Assembly (NCBI GenBank): GCA_964019055.1
Contig: OZ025224.1
Span: 7,020,194 to 7,084,193 of the forward strand
DNA: 64,000 bases
Direction of reading: 5' to 3'
Origin: Anthopleura xanthogrammica
Taxonomy: Eukaryota; Cnidaria; Anthozoa; Actiniaria; Actiniidae
A model generated the notes under the pieces. The model was not told the DNA's origin and searched no databases. It was given only the letters and a program-made list of their open reading frames with translations. Positions 42,401-54,085 of this stretch are shown piece by piece; within the stretch, counting starts at the first letter, position 1, and each line of letters starts with the position of its first letter. Both the position numbers and the translations under genes were made by a program.

Positions 42401-45400
42401 ACAAATCCTTGATGCTATCGATTAAGATCGTCATTAAAATATTAATAATATAGATGCAAAAATTTGTCACTTCTGATTGGTTTAAAGCAGTGCAGTTTCC
42501 CTGAAACACCAGTGGAAAAACGTGAAACACCAGTGCAAAAAGCTGAAACACGATTGCAAAACCCTGAAACACGGTGCAAATTACATTTTCCGAAAACGGT
42601 CTTGAAACCGAATTTTTGTTGATTCTGCTGTTGATAACATTATCAAGCATCAAGACTATGCATTTGCTGATCGCGAAGGAACAAGTTTAAGCGGTGAAAA
42701 CGGCTAAAAAGTTGGTGATTTTGTTTGTTTTTGAATAAATATTTTGTCGGTTTCAGTTGAAGAGCGCGCGCTGCTGACGCTATCTCACGTCATTGAGCGC
42801 GCGCTCAATGAGCTCTTGAAAACCACACATTTGATCAACACTCTATGAATATTTATGAGCATGAATATTAATAAACAAGGAATTTTGGTTTGAAATTTTT
42901 GCATCTATATTATTAACAAGAAATCGCATGGTTTCGAGTGCACTTTGGAATAAATTTGCACGAGCGGGTTTTCAAAGAGCTCAAATAGCACTCGCTCGTG
43001 CAAATTTATTCCAAAGTGCACTCGAAACCATGCGATTTCCTATACTAATCTAATCTGTAGTATTGAAATTACGCTCGTTTACAAGTACGTATTAGAATGA
43101 CTGAGGTACAATGTATAAACCCTACGGGCTGTCTCTCTTCTAGTATTCCTCTGTCCCTTACCGAATATATTGTAGGATAAATGTTAAGATATTTTAACTT
43201 TTCAGAGGTATTTTTGTTTACAGAGTTGCTATCACTAATTCCTTAACGTTAGAGTGAAATCACTAAACCCGTCAAATAGATATTAGACTAATACACTTTA
43301 GTAGACCCTAATCTCATTGTTTTCTTTTGAGTCCATTTGGCTATTACAGTTTAATAAGTGGTATATATTTCACGGGTTTAGTGACTTCTCTAGCACTAAC
43401 AGCAATGGCTACTCAAAATGGAAAAAAAATGCATATCACCTAGCGATTTGATTGGCTAATAGAAAACAATGTAGAAAGAAATGTTGTTCGAGTTGGAGCA
43501 GACACTAGTGGGGGTATGTCGGGAACCGGAAGCGCCTCATAGCGGTTGCGCTTTAGGCTAGTAAATGAGAGTTTTTCTTAGCATTTTCCTTTTAGTCATA
43601 TCTCGAAAATAGTTTTGATTTGCACTTACTTCGATAGCCATTGACTTCCACAGCAATGCATAGGTGTGTGTAGTATGCAATAGAGTGAAAGCGAATGTAA
43701 CGGTAAGGTTTCTCAACCAGGTTGAGGAAATGGGTGACAAAATGAGCAGGAAAATCTCTTTTAAATACCTTAAACGTAATAAAATGAAATGAATAAAAAA
43801 CATAATACATACAGATTGCACATCTTGAAATCCAGATTACACATCTTGGATTCCAGTTTGCATATTGAGGATTCTAGATTACTCATCTTGGATTCGAGAT
43901 TACACATCTTGGATTCTAGATTACACATCTTGGATTCCAGATTACACATCTTGGATTCCAGATTACACATCTTGGATTCCAGATTGCACATCTTGGATTC
44001 CAGATTACACATCTTGGATTCCAGATTGCACATCTTGGATTCCAGATTGCACATCTTCGATTCCAGATTGCACATCTTGGATTCCAGATTACACATCTTG
44101 GATTCCAGATGGCACATCTTGGATTCCAGATTGCACATCTTGGATTCCAGATTGCACATCTTGGATTCCAGATTACACATCTTGGATTCCAGATTGCACA
44201 TCTTGGATTCCAGATTGCACATCTTCGATTCCAGATTGCACATCTTGGATTCCAGATAGTTCATCTTGTATTTAAAGTCAGTTATTTTAAACTTGACTAA
44301 CCTTTCTTCCGTTGTTTTCCATCAGGAAATGCCATGTTTCTTCATCTCGCGATACTGCTAAAGTAAATGTTGTAACGGATTCTCTTTGACCATACGACTT
44401 TGTGGTCACGCTACAAATGTAGGAATTTTCCTGAAGATCAACTTGAAGCCATGGATTGTCCATATCATGGTCAGCAGAACACCAAACAACATGATTGTTC
44501 AAGCGTGCTCTATCTGGATTATATAACTGACCAAATGTACTGCTCGCGTTGAACGCTTCAGAAGGCAATAAACTGTAGACATAGTCGTCAGTAAAACCAA
44601 GCTGTGTAGATTTATTTTCGCATACTAGAAGTTGGAATTGAAATTGAATTACAAAAACAAGCTGCCAACAAGCCAACAAGCCAACAAGCCAACAAGCCAA
44701 CAAGCCAACAAGCCAACAAGCCAACAAGCCAACAAGCCAACAAGCCAACAAGCCAACAAGCCAACAAGCCAACAAGCCAACAAGCCAACAAGCCAACAAG
44801 CCAACAAGCCAACAAGCCAACAAGCCAACAAGCCAACAAGCCAACAAGCCAACAAGCCAACAAGCCAACAAGCCAACAAGCCAACAAGCCAGCAAGCCAA
44901 CAAGCCAACAAGCCAACAGCATGTTTGACATATTGCTCCACCTAACAGCAAATTCAATTTTTTTTTAGATTTGCTTCTCAGTGGATAACGTTAAATTATA
45001 TAAAAAGACACCCTGACCGCTGTGCATGCTATAAATGTTCCGATAATAGCCAATGTGCATGAGCTGGAAATTCTATCACAAAGCATGATCGGAAAGTGAG
45101 TTCTTACGCTTTTTTGGCTCCTGTAAATATTTATCTGATAATTTTTTCTTCGACATTTTCTATGGAAATAAAAGGATTTCAGCAGACGAAAATAACAAAG
45201 TAATTATTTTTTGATAGTTCCTTTGATTTCCTTGTTACATTTTTAAAGAGCTCACTTTCCCAGAGTACTTTGTGAGCTTTGATGCACATTGCCTATTGCC
45301 CCCTCAGCATCCCATAATGTCTTACTTAAAACAATAGATTCCAAGATGGCAGCCGTATCGGCAAAAAGATCTATAATACCTGGTTTGACTTCATAGTTGT

Positions 45401-46820
45401 CACCAGATTTCTTCATAACCCTAGCAGGTATATATATATCCTCCTCAAAACTGTTACGTCCTATATCTTTAGCCAAAACCCTGACTCCTGGCTTCACTCC
45501 ATCTTTCAGCGGTGGTTTATCAATGATAACATCTTCACGTTTAAATTCCAGATCTTTGCCATAACGACGAGGCTCTAAATAGATCGTGCTTCCATTTTGC
45601 CCGTGGAAGATAGCACGCGGATAAGCATAGTAGTCATCGTTCCTCTTTAGTCTTAAGATTACGTCCTCACCTAAAGATCGGTAGATGAAAACGATATAAA
45701 TGTAATAGTACAGTTTATTAATTTTTTTCAATCCAAAGTTTATAGGTTCTAAATAATAATTTTCTTTCAAGCGGGAAATACACGTTGGGATTTTTCGGCC
45801 CGATTCATCGTCCATACACCATCGGGAATCAAATCGTGCGTGTAGTTTAGAGCTAAATTCGAGCTCGATTTAAACAAAATTGAATCGGCCCGATACATAA
45901 AATCTGTCACAGATTTTCTCATGTCGGCCCGATTTTTCAAATTAAATTGGGCTTGAACAAAATCGGTTCGACAATCGCAGCTTGTAGATGGGCCTTTACA
46001 ATAAAAAGAAAATTGGTTCGATTCCCATCTGGTACTCAGATATTTTTTGAGTTGTTCATTTAGCTTGTGACATTGGTATCTTAATTGATAATTATATAGA
46101 ACACATACGGTGATTCTACAATCATTTACTTAATATTACAACTGAAATCAAATATATAAGATACAAGAGAAACAATTCTTTTAACCAAAGTTCTTGGAAC
46201 CTTACTATGGCGAAGTATATTCAAACACACACAAAAAATAAAATAAAATAAAAAGGTTAAAAAGGTTAAAAAGGTTAAAAATTTGTAAGTCGAGCAAAGC
46301 CGAATACCTGATAATGTAATCCTTACAGATAATCTATTTTGCAGTTTTTTTCGGAGACATGTTATCAGTCGGAATGGAAGCTTTTTTAAAGTGATAACCT
46401 TGCGCAAGCGGTTCGCTGGCCGTCAACTTTGATTTGAAAGCTATGAAAATTAAGTCTTTTTTCTTGAAATGGGATTGAAAAACAAAAATTGAATGCGTCA
46501 AATATCGCTTTTCTCTTGTTAGTACTGAAGACAAAGATAATCAAAGTGTAAAATGTAGTAAAAACAACAAACAACAATCACAATTCAAGTATTTCCGACC
46601 AAATATCTTAATATCTTAATATCGTATAATGGCACCGTATCAAGAGTTTTCGCATTTTATTTTTTGTACTTCTTTTACGAAATCTTAGTTAACATCAATG
46701 AATGTACCTTATGTGAAGTGTTTTCTACTGAACTCGGCAGGACTTACCATTTCTTACAGCTTTCGTTGAACCAGGGAATACGAAAATGAGAAGAAAGGAA
46801 GCCAAAAAAATGAATTTCAT
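39443..46820 (-). CDS. Gene C: secreted F5/8C-EGF protein, 9 exons
   Basis: Third complete copy. Exons: 46748-46820, 45380-45670, 44302-44624, 43630-43768, 42142-42192, 41103-41267, 40576-40662, 39714-40001, 39443-39606; lengths and phases equal those of A, 526 residues. It is more diverged than B: Pro to Ala after the signal peptide, several changes in the discoidin domain ([33 protein letters not shown]) and in EGF1 ([12 protein letters not shown]). Exon 8 lacks the NST glycosylation sequon found in A and B. The splice sites stay GT-AG. Cassettes E and D follow on the same strand and could be read through by its transcript. Confidence 0.8.
40002..40575 (-). repeat. Intron 7 repeat, gene C
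   Basis: 574 bp, about one unit of 92 bp longer than in A, B, D and E. Confidence 0.75.
41401..41858. repeat. (CGTCT)n satellite, about 92 units, intron 5 of C
   Basis: 458 bp of perfect repeat at the same intron position as in A and B. Confidence 0.97.
42446..42912. mobile_element. TTAA-flanked MITE in intron 4 of gene C
   Basis: A 467-bp element with matching inverted ends (TAATATAGATGCAAAAATTT and its complement) bounded by TTAA at 42442-42445 and 42913-42916. Absent from intron 4 of A and B, where the sequence runs uninterrupted. No coding capacity. A different family from the 236-bp TTAA MITE. Confidence 0.8.
42920..43038. repeat. Perfect 47-bp-arm hairpin in intron 4 of gene C
   Basis: Arms 42920-42966 and 42992-43038 are perfect complements around a 25-bp loop. 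It sits directly beside the TTAA MITE, and both are missing from A and B. Confidence 0.92.
43813..44268. repeat. 21-bp minisatellite, about 22 units, intron 3 of C
   Basis: The shortest version of the intron 3 array; the intron is 533 bp. The non-repeat remainder (77 bp) matches that in A (77) and B (78). Confidence 0.95.
44665..44918. repeat. 8-bp repeat (CCAACAAG)n, about 32 units, intron 2 of C
   Basis: 254 bp, starting 40 nt from the exon 3 acceptor. A deletion of about 400 bp relative to A joins its far end directly to the interior of the AAGATGGC-type MITE. Confidence 0.94.
44919..45373. mobile_element. Half of the AAGATGGC-type MITE, intron 2 of C
   Basis: Only the right part of the element seen complete at 14424-14994 remains, including its right inverted end 6 bp from the exon 2 donor. 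Confidence 0.65.
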
Positions 46821-47121
46821 GACTTCAGCATGGTAAAACAAGTCATCCAAGTATTGACAGAAAAAGACACCTTGCACGGGTTGTTAATTGATGATGTCAT
46901 ACAAAACAATCACATTCATTTATTTCATTATCTAGTGTGAAATGATTCTAATTGCTGCGAGCGTAGAGAGAAGCGATATTAATCTCGCAGATGCGGTCTC
47001 CCTGTGGAATCCATATAATTAAAGGTGGTGAATAAAGATTTTACGATTTCGTTCTTTTGGAGACGATTTTTGGTGCCTTAGTAATTGTGGTCTGCGGTGA
47101 CTTCATACCATTATTACTTAA

Positions 47122-47354
47122 GGGCGATGTTACACGAAACGATTTGCAACGACGATTTTTCGCGACACGCCGTTGCGCAAAAGGTTCATACCATGTAACA
47201 TGCCAGATGGAACTTTTTTTTTTGCGTAATTCGACTTCAGGCAACACGTTGCGAGATGGTGATCTTAAGTCAAAACCTTTCAACTCAAAATGACGAATTT
47301 TTCGCAGCGTTGAACGAAAAATCGTCGTTGCAAATCGTCTCGTGTGACATCGCC
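47122..47354. mobile_element. TTAA-flanked MITE, copy 4
   Basis: A 233-bp version of the element at 42-277, upstream of gene C, bounded by TTAA (47118-47121 and 47355-47358). Confidence 0.8.
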
Positions 47355-47358
47355 TTAA

Positions 47359-48012
47359 GGTTCGTGCGCGCGCCGTCTTTCTTGGGAGCATCGTGAAGTA
47401 TCGAGGATATAGATGCCAAAACGATGGCGCGCACAAGTTTTCGAACAAGTACAAACAAGTAATTGACCTCGTTTTCAAAACGGTTTTTCGTGTAGTTAAG
47501 AAATATAAAATGGCGCGCGTGTCTATATACTGTGATATAAACACGCTGGGAGCTGTAGAGCAAGAGAGAAGTCGTAGAGAAACACGAGGCGCAGCCTTTT
47601 TCTACTTCATCTACAACTGCAAAGAGTGACATAAGCCGGCACACATTCCTAATAGTATTTAAAGGCCTTGCGAATTGTTTGGAGACGAATTTTTTCAGGT
47701 TAGTAAATTCATAGGATTTTTGAGCTTTACATTTTCTTCTTTTCTCAGTCCTTGATGATCCTGATCGCTGCATTTAACATCTGATTCGATAAACTAAAAA
47801 ATATGGATTTGAATTTATCTGAATACATCTGTTTTACGGGGTATTATTGAGATTTTTCAATGCAGTAGTGAATTTTTAGCAGCAAAGGTCGACTCTATTC
47901 CTTGCCTTCCTTGTTCTAGCTTTGCTGTAAAATATTCTCAGCTTTTTGTCAAGCTCCTCGTCATTCATTAAGTAAAACTCAGTCAGAATACCGTTTTCTT
48001 TTCGCTAAGCTG
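47359..48012. other. Intergenic block, second copy, left part
   Basis: Matches 26681-27474 except for a deletion of about 155 bp after 47595. No gene recognised. It ends at the TTAA where the large transposon begins. Confidence 0.6.
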
Positions 48013-48016
48013 TTAA

Positions 48017-49012
48017 GAGGGGCTCTCCCTAAAAATCGCCTATACCTATGCAAGATAGAAAAATCGAAAATTTTCAAACTCTGTCATATTAAAGGTCTTC
48101 GAAAGCTAGTTCTAAAAATCTAATTCTCAGTTGATTCCGATCTTTATTTATTTTTTTACGGCATTTTTTCGATTTATGCCCCGGACACCCAGGAAAACGA
48201 TTTCAAATTAAGGGATATTTCGACAGCTCGCATGGAAATATAAAAGCATAATTTATAAAACTGAGGACATAGCTAAAAAGAACTGTCTTTGGCCTACCAT
48301 TTACCGTTTTCAGAACTAAGATTGATTAAAACTAGAATATTTTCAAGATTTATCATCATCACCTGTGTTGACGGTATTTGGTCACGCAAAAATATAGGCA
48401 AGTTTCAGAAGTCAATATTCCAACTTGGTACATAGCTTTGCCAGGAACAACTCCACTCTGAAGATCAAACATCATCTAGTCTGTGATTTTCTAAAATAAA
48501 ATTTTTGGGTAAATAAAACGACGATTTTTGGGAGGCCCGAACGTGCGAGGTATTTGAAGAAAAATACATGCCCTCTTGACCTCGGCTTGTGTAACGTCAG
48601 TCGTGAACAAGACTCCTATATTTCGATTTGCATGGGTTAAGCTTGCCGTAATTATCAAATTGTGGTCTTTAGTGAAAGAAAAAAGCTATGGAAGTTTACA
48701 AACTTGACCATTGGTAAAGTTCTACTTGGTAATGTATAGATTTTATAAGTTTATACTGCAAGAATCGCCGTTGCCAATGTTAAATTAACCTGAACTGTTT
48801 TTGTGATCGCCCATACAATTTCTATTTGCTTTGCTAAATACAGTAAATAGCAATAACCAAACTATACTAAAAGACTGATTGTCTTCAGTAGTCTTAAAAT
48901 AAACTCACCTTACAGCTCCAATGAAATCACGATTGATCAATTCACTATCGGCACTATCTAGTGATAAACAAACTCATCCGGGACGATAATCAATATTCAA
49001 CACAGGAAACCC
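48017..49012. repeat. Left terminal inverted repeat of the transposon
   Basis: About 996 bp, near-identical to the complement of 54086-55083. Its inner end is at CACAGGAAACCCA. Confidence 0.9.
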
Positions 49013-49579
49013 ACAGGCAGCCCAAGCAAACTTTCTGTGCATGTTTTATAGGTTAATGTATGGGGCTAGGATACAACTAAAAAAATAAAATCTTTCACTC
49101 AACATTTTTCTTTAAAACTTGCTTATATCGCTGTTTGTACCTCATTCGGTATTATGGCTAAGTTTCAACGCGATTTGAGGCCGTTAAGTGTGTTTTTTTA
49201 TCCTACCCCACCCCCCTCTAGAGGGTTGGGTAATATCTAGAAAAGACAACAAGTGGTTTTGCCGACCCACCCCCCTCCCCCCCCCCCCCCCCCACTCAAT
49301 ACAATAATAAATGAAACAGCTCCCTTAGCATCATACAGCAAAATACTTCGAAATATTGACATTCAACGAATTAAAGTAAAAGATTATAATTTTCACGATC
49401 TACTCTCACGGCTCAAGGAACAAGTCCACAACTAGGTAGGAACTTTTTATAAGGACCCAAATCACAGGGTGAATCATTGAAGATTTAACTTATGTTAGTA
49501 TAAAAACCATGGCCCTGTTACTGATCCTACTAAAACAATGCAGGCACCTTACGGTTAAGACAATGTAGTACTATTTGGG
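49013..49579. other. Transposon interior, non-coding
   Basis: Lies between the left inverted repeat and the stop codon of the transposase-like gene. Contains a poly(C) run at about 49269-49293; nothing else recognised. Confidence 0.5.
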
Positions 49580-52500
49580 TTAAATGTAGGTACCCAGTGT
49601 GTGGCCATGTATGTCTCTTACTTTCCTGCCAGTTCGGAGCATGGTTACACTTAGCTCACTGAGCTTGCCAGATGCTTCAAGATCACATAGATTGAAGGTA
49701 TCAAATACAATAGGATGTTGCAGTTGAACCTCTTTCAGCACGAGCATGCGCGTTTCTTCATATGATTCTTGTTCTTCGACAGCAGCAATGTCCTCATCGT
49801 GGTAGTCTCCGGATTTCCCTTTGCGGATTTTTGACGCCGTTCTCGAAAAAAAGGACTGGACTTGCTTGGGAGTGAGGAATTCTTCGACTGAAAATTGCCT
49901 GACTCCTTCTTTATTCCTAGCAGAACGCATCTCTGTTGAAGCAGTCACTGGATCTAGCTTACAACCTGTAGCCTGGCCAATCTGGAACTTATCCTGCAGG
50001 TATTTTTTCTGCGTGTCGTTAAAGCGTTTCGATGCTTTAGATGTCTTCAGAGCCCAGCCTTTAGGAAGAATCGAACCAAGGCGTCGGGTCATGTCAGCTT
50101 CCATTGTTATTTTAGAGGCGGTCCCTTCCTGCAGCTTCGCTTGATACAAAGTTTTTGCTTTGTCTAATAGCGTCGCTCTCTCGGGGACCATTTTACATTT
50201 TCCAAATGATATGTGCTTCTCTAAAGCAGAATGGGTTTGGTAAAGTTTAACACATCCTGCGTTTGGGCAAGGTAACAGCAAACACAAAGATTCAGCATCT
50301 TGTCCTCTGCCCCCATCTGCAGGCCTCTTCTGTGCACTTTCAGACTTCTCCTGGCCATCCTCAGGCGTCTCCTGGCCATCCTCAGGCTTCTCCTGGCCAT
50401 CCTCAGGCGTCTCCCGGCCATCCTCAGGCGTCTCCTGGCCACTCTCAGGCTTCTTTCTGCCATCTTCAGGCTTCTTTTGGCCATCTGCTGTTTCATTTCG
50501 TGTTTTCCTTGATGCTTCCCGTGTGATTTCAATGAAGTCCCCCGACGAAAAAGGATGTTCGAAACAACAGGTTTTCAAGTAGTCTGGAACTGGAATTCAG
50601 ATTTTGGAATAATTAAAAAGAGCATTAAAAATATGCTAAACTCCCTCACATAATTTAATTTATTACCATTATTATCATAAAACCATTCAATACCTGAAAT
50701 GACGAACTAACTAAGGTCTTAACAGCATCAACTGGTTGAAAAGTGTGCTTTTATTTAGCAGTGTAGGTTTTTTTTCAGATATTATTCTATAATGACCAAA
50801 TTAGGTGCTCTTACCTTTGATTGTTGCTTTTTTTACAAGCTTTCCTTTCCCAACTTTATAAGCTCTCCAAACAGTAACTCCCTTTTCTGAGTACTTAAAA
50901 TTATTCAGAGTACTTATGCCATCCAACTTAAATTGAGGTTCAGTGCACTTCTTAGCTGTTGCATCAACAAGAGCAACCCGCACCCCTTTGATTCCAATAC
51001 CAGACAACATAGATTTCTGGAAGTCCTGCGCAGTCTGTACATCATTCCCTTCGTCGATATACTTTCGTACATAGGCTTTTATTGTTGCAGCTTTTCGGTC
51101 ACAAGGACCCTTTCCTCCCTGAGGATCACTAAAATCCACTCGACGTACGTTGATTCCCGTCCTCTTTTTCATGAGACTACAAGCAGCAATCATGATAGAA
51201 CTGTGATAACAGCCCGCGTTATCCTGACGAAGAAATGCACTTGATATTTGAGGGTGTTCTTCTTTGAGCGTAGAGAGAACATGCTCAACAATTCGTACCA
51301 CCACTGAGCTATCTTGGGTACAGTTTTCTACAATATGCACCAGTGTCTGACTCTGGAAGTTTCCATTCTTTTTCCAAGCTACAACACTTATGTGCCATGA
51401 AATTCCTCTTTTTCCGAACCAGTCGGACTGTGACTCTCTATACTTTTGAGGGAGGAATTTCATGGCCCAGTCTTGTTTTATTAGTACAGATGTCTCGTCT
51501 AGGTCCAGCAAAATGTCTGTTCTGGCAATGTCTTGCCTCACACTTCTCAACTGGTGTGCCTTCCAGGATTTGATGTCTTGAACAGCATGACTGCAGGTGT
51601 ATTGCAGACTGTCAAGCTCGTCTTGTGATACCGTCACTTGGGACAAATAGCCCTCGATGTTATTGAGAACATCTTTTAATTCCTCGCACTGTGCACAAAA
51701 GATGTCATGAGAGTGATCGCATGGGGCTTGTAAAGAAGTATCTTTGCTGTCGTTCAAGGCATGTACACTACAATGATCGGCAACGGAAGAGGATTCTGTC
51801 ACATGAACCTGAATATACATATAAAAAAAAACATATGTTTTGGTTTTCCCCCGAGAAATTTAAGAAAAACTATTGATAAAAGACGATGTTAAGACAATAT
51901 CTGGTCATTATTATCAAGATATATATCTAAAATTAGCCTTATAAGAGAAATTTACGCTTGTAGAAACATAATTAACATTTAAAAAAAATCACCAAGCACG
52001 AAAAAACCCTTATTGATTTCCGCTATACTCTTATTATTATTCAGTTCTTACCTTATAGTCAGACTTCAAAAACTGCTTGCCTGCCTTCAAAGAATTCTCC
52101 CAACTGCGACCAATTTCTTTTGAAAGTCCACATTCTTCGAAGCGTTCGACCACATGAACTAAGTCATCGAACGCTTTACCACCGTCCGCAGCAAAGTAGT
52201 CAAGCCCCTGCAAGGACTTTCTCACCGTGGCGGAGCATGCAGATAAAATCCGTAGCATTGTGGCACGTCCAAAATATGCTGCAATTGATTACAAACATTT
52301 TTTAACATATTATTACTCCCAAATAATAATATCTTTTTTCTAGTTTTATAAGATTTATACCAGAAGAACACAACTCTTGCTTTAACTTCCTTTAATTCAG
52401 AGTTGTAGCAAGCCTAAAAAAACTGGCGGGGAGGCACAAAGCAACACGTGACCACGAAAGTGAAAATTTAACTTCATACTGGCTATACTTTTCTGAGGTG

Positions 52501-53049
52501 AACTGGGGAGGGGGGGGGGGCGCAAACCCCCAGCCCCTCTCCAGCTACGGCCCTGTAATTTAAACATAAATAGGTCGGCCCTTACCATCCAGGGAAGTAT
52601 CCAGGGGAGCAGATGGCCCGCTCCCCCTCCTTCATCGTGTTGGCCGTTTTTTTGGGTTGATGTTCTGAAAACGGGTTTTGGGCCCCCCTAAGGCAAAATC
52701 CTGCCTAAGCCCCTGCCATCTTTTCACAAGCATGTTATCTGAAGAGGACAGTGAAATTTCCCTAAATTGTAAAATTGGTCACGAACTTACGTGAGGCAAC
52801 TGGAATCAGAACTTGAGTCTCTTGAAAGAGAGTTTTTGACTGCCCAAGGGTTAAGCCACGATCTGCTTTTACGGATTTATGTGCAGCCCATTCACTTGGA
52901 CACGCGCAGGTTTTCTTGTTACATTGCCATCTGATTCCGAACATGTCTCGGTGTCGTGGGCAGATCGTGAATCCAAGATTGGATTCATCTTTGTCAAAAA
53001 TTCCTTTAAAGTACAGCATATGCAATTTTAATAAACAGTCGATAAGCAT
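49580..53049 (-). CDS. DDE-transposase-like protein of the TTAA transposon, 4 exons
   Basis: Exons: 52791-53049, 52052-52278, 50815-51808, 49580-50583; GT-AG borders and matching phases give 827 residues. Exon 1 has a putative metal-binding segment (ICPRHRDMFGIRWQC, CACP). Exon 3 looks like an RNase H-fold catalytic core: candidate acids in LDLDETSVLIKQDWAMKF (Asp near 274), LRQDNAGCYH (Asp near 357) and DPQGGKGPCDR (389-398); GKGP-C/V-D motifs recur in metazoan transposon proteins. Exon 4 has Glu/Asp/Gly/Pro repeats (about 531-580), a zinc finger CPNAGCVKLYQTHSALEKH (about 598-622) and a helix-rich segment (GWALKTSKASKRF, FLTPKQVQSFFSR) likely to bind DNA. The true start is uncertain: an open frame just upstream (53006-53275) overlaps in another frame, which may mean a missed intron or a frameshift. 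Confidence 0.65.
52398..52555. mobile_element. hAT-like MITE inside transposon intron 1
   Basis: The right end is the complement of CAGGGCCGTAGCTGGAG, a typical hAT-type terminus; the left end CAGAGTTGTAGC is a diverged match. A clear 8-bp target duplication is not visible. Confidence 0.4.
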
Positions 53050-53277
53050 AGGAAATATGAAACCACAGAAGAATATAATTCAGCTTCTTATCTGCTCTCG
53101 CCAGCAGAAGCGTCGCTTCTGACTTTAACAAAGAATCTGAAACATCATACATTTTGAGATGCAGCTGTGTGTTTTTCTTGCAAGTTCCTATTCTTACGCA
53201 TTCGATGTTTGCAGGGTTATGCAGGCTCGAACCAATGAAAGTCACAAACTTAATAATCTCTTGCCAGCAAGGCATGT

Positions 53278-53618
53278 AAGCAAATACAATTTAAGAAACA
53301 ACCGTAAATATAAAGTTCCGCCTGTACACACCAATCGAGCAAAGAATTCGTTCATCCTGTCCATGTGTGGCTGAATTAATCAGTTGGTTATCACACCATG
53401 GCCAGTGATGACGTTTCCTTGGTCGGTTGGTGTTTGCAACTTTTTTTTACTTATATTTATGTTTTATATTTTTATTCATAGAGATATTTATTATATATAA
53501 TATTGTATTGTAAATTTATTCTTAATTATTCTTAAAATTTATTGTATATAATTATGTAATTCAGCTTTCGGGCTGCGAATAATTTTAATAAACTAGTTAT
53601 TATTATTAATTATTAAAG
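53278..53618 (+). mobile_element. LINE 3'-end fragment inside the transposon
   Basis: The plus strand encodes the C-terminal end of a non-LTR reverse transcriptase (SKYNLRNNRKYKVPPVHTNR, stop at 53372-53374). Then come an AT-rich 3' UTR with TTCGGGCTGCGAATAATTTTAATAAAC and a TTATTATTATT tail. It is 5'-truncated to about 340 bp. It may have interrupted the 5' part of the transposon gene. Confidence 0.65.
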
Positions 53619-54085
53619 ACCTCCAACTAAAGTTGAGTAACCGCAAGAAGCCATTGTAAGGCAACCGATTGAGATATTCTTATGAGAAAGCAAGTCAATA
53701 CCATGCAGCAAGCTAAGTAAAACTACAAAACACTTCAGAGAATATCCTCAATAAATCTAGAAAGATCCTTGCGCTCAATAATTATCGTAAACCGTGTAAA
53801 GATTACATAGTACTTGATCGTATGGTTCTCCACTTGACCTTTGATTCATTAATGTGTAATATGCAATAATTTTAATATGTAACTCTATGTTATAATTAGC
53901 TACAAAGCCATATTCCTTCTTTCCCTCTTCTCTATCGTATTTTTTTTTAATTTATCCCCTATGGATGGAGTGTTAATAAACATAACTTTATTAACTTTTT
54001 AAAAAGATAGATCAAACGAAACTAACCATTGTTGATAAACAATTAGGAATGTATAAACGACAAACAAACCTGCATGGCACTGGTT
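53619..54085. other. Transposon interior, 5' side, non-coding
   Basis: AT-rich, no open frame with coding character; the presumed 5' leader or promoter side of the transposon gene, up to the right inverted repeat. Confidence 0.4.

Noticed and set aside
50221..50532. Arg/Met-rich and Pro/Gly-rich frames in the transposon gene
   Set aside because: Shadows in other frames of the acidic repeat coded by exon 4 of the transposase-like gene.
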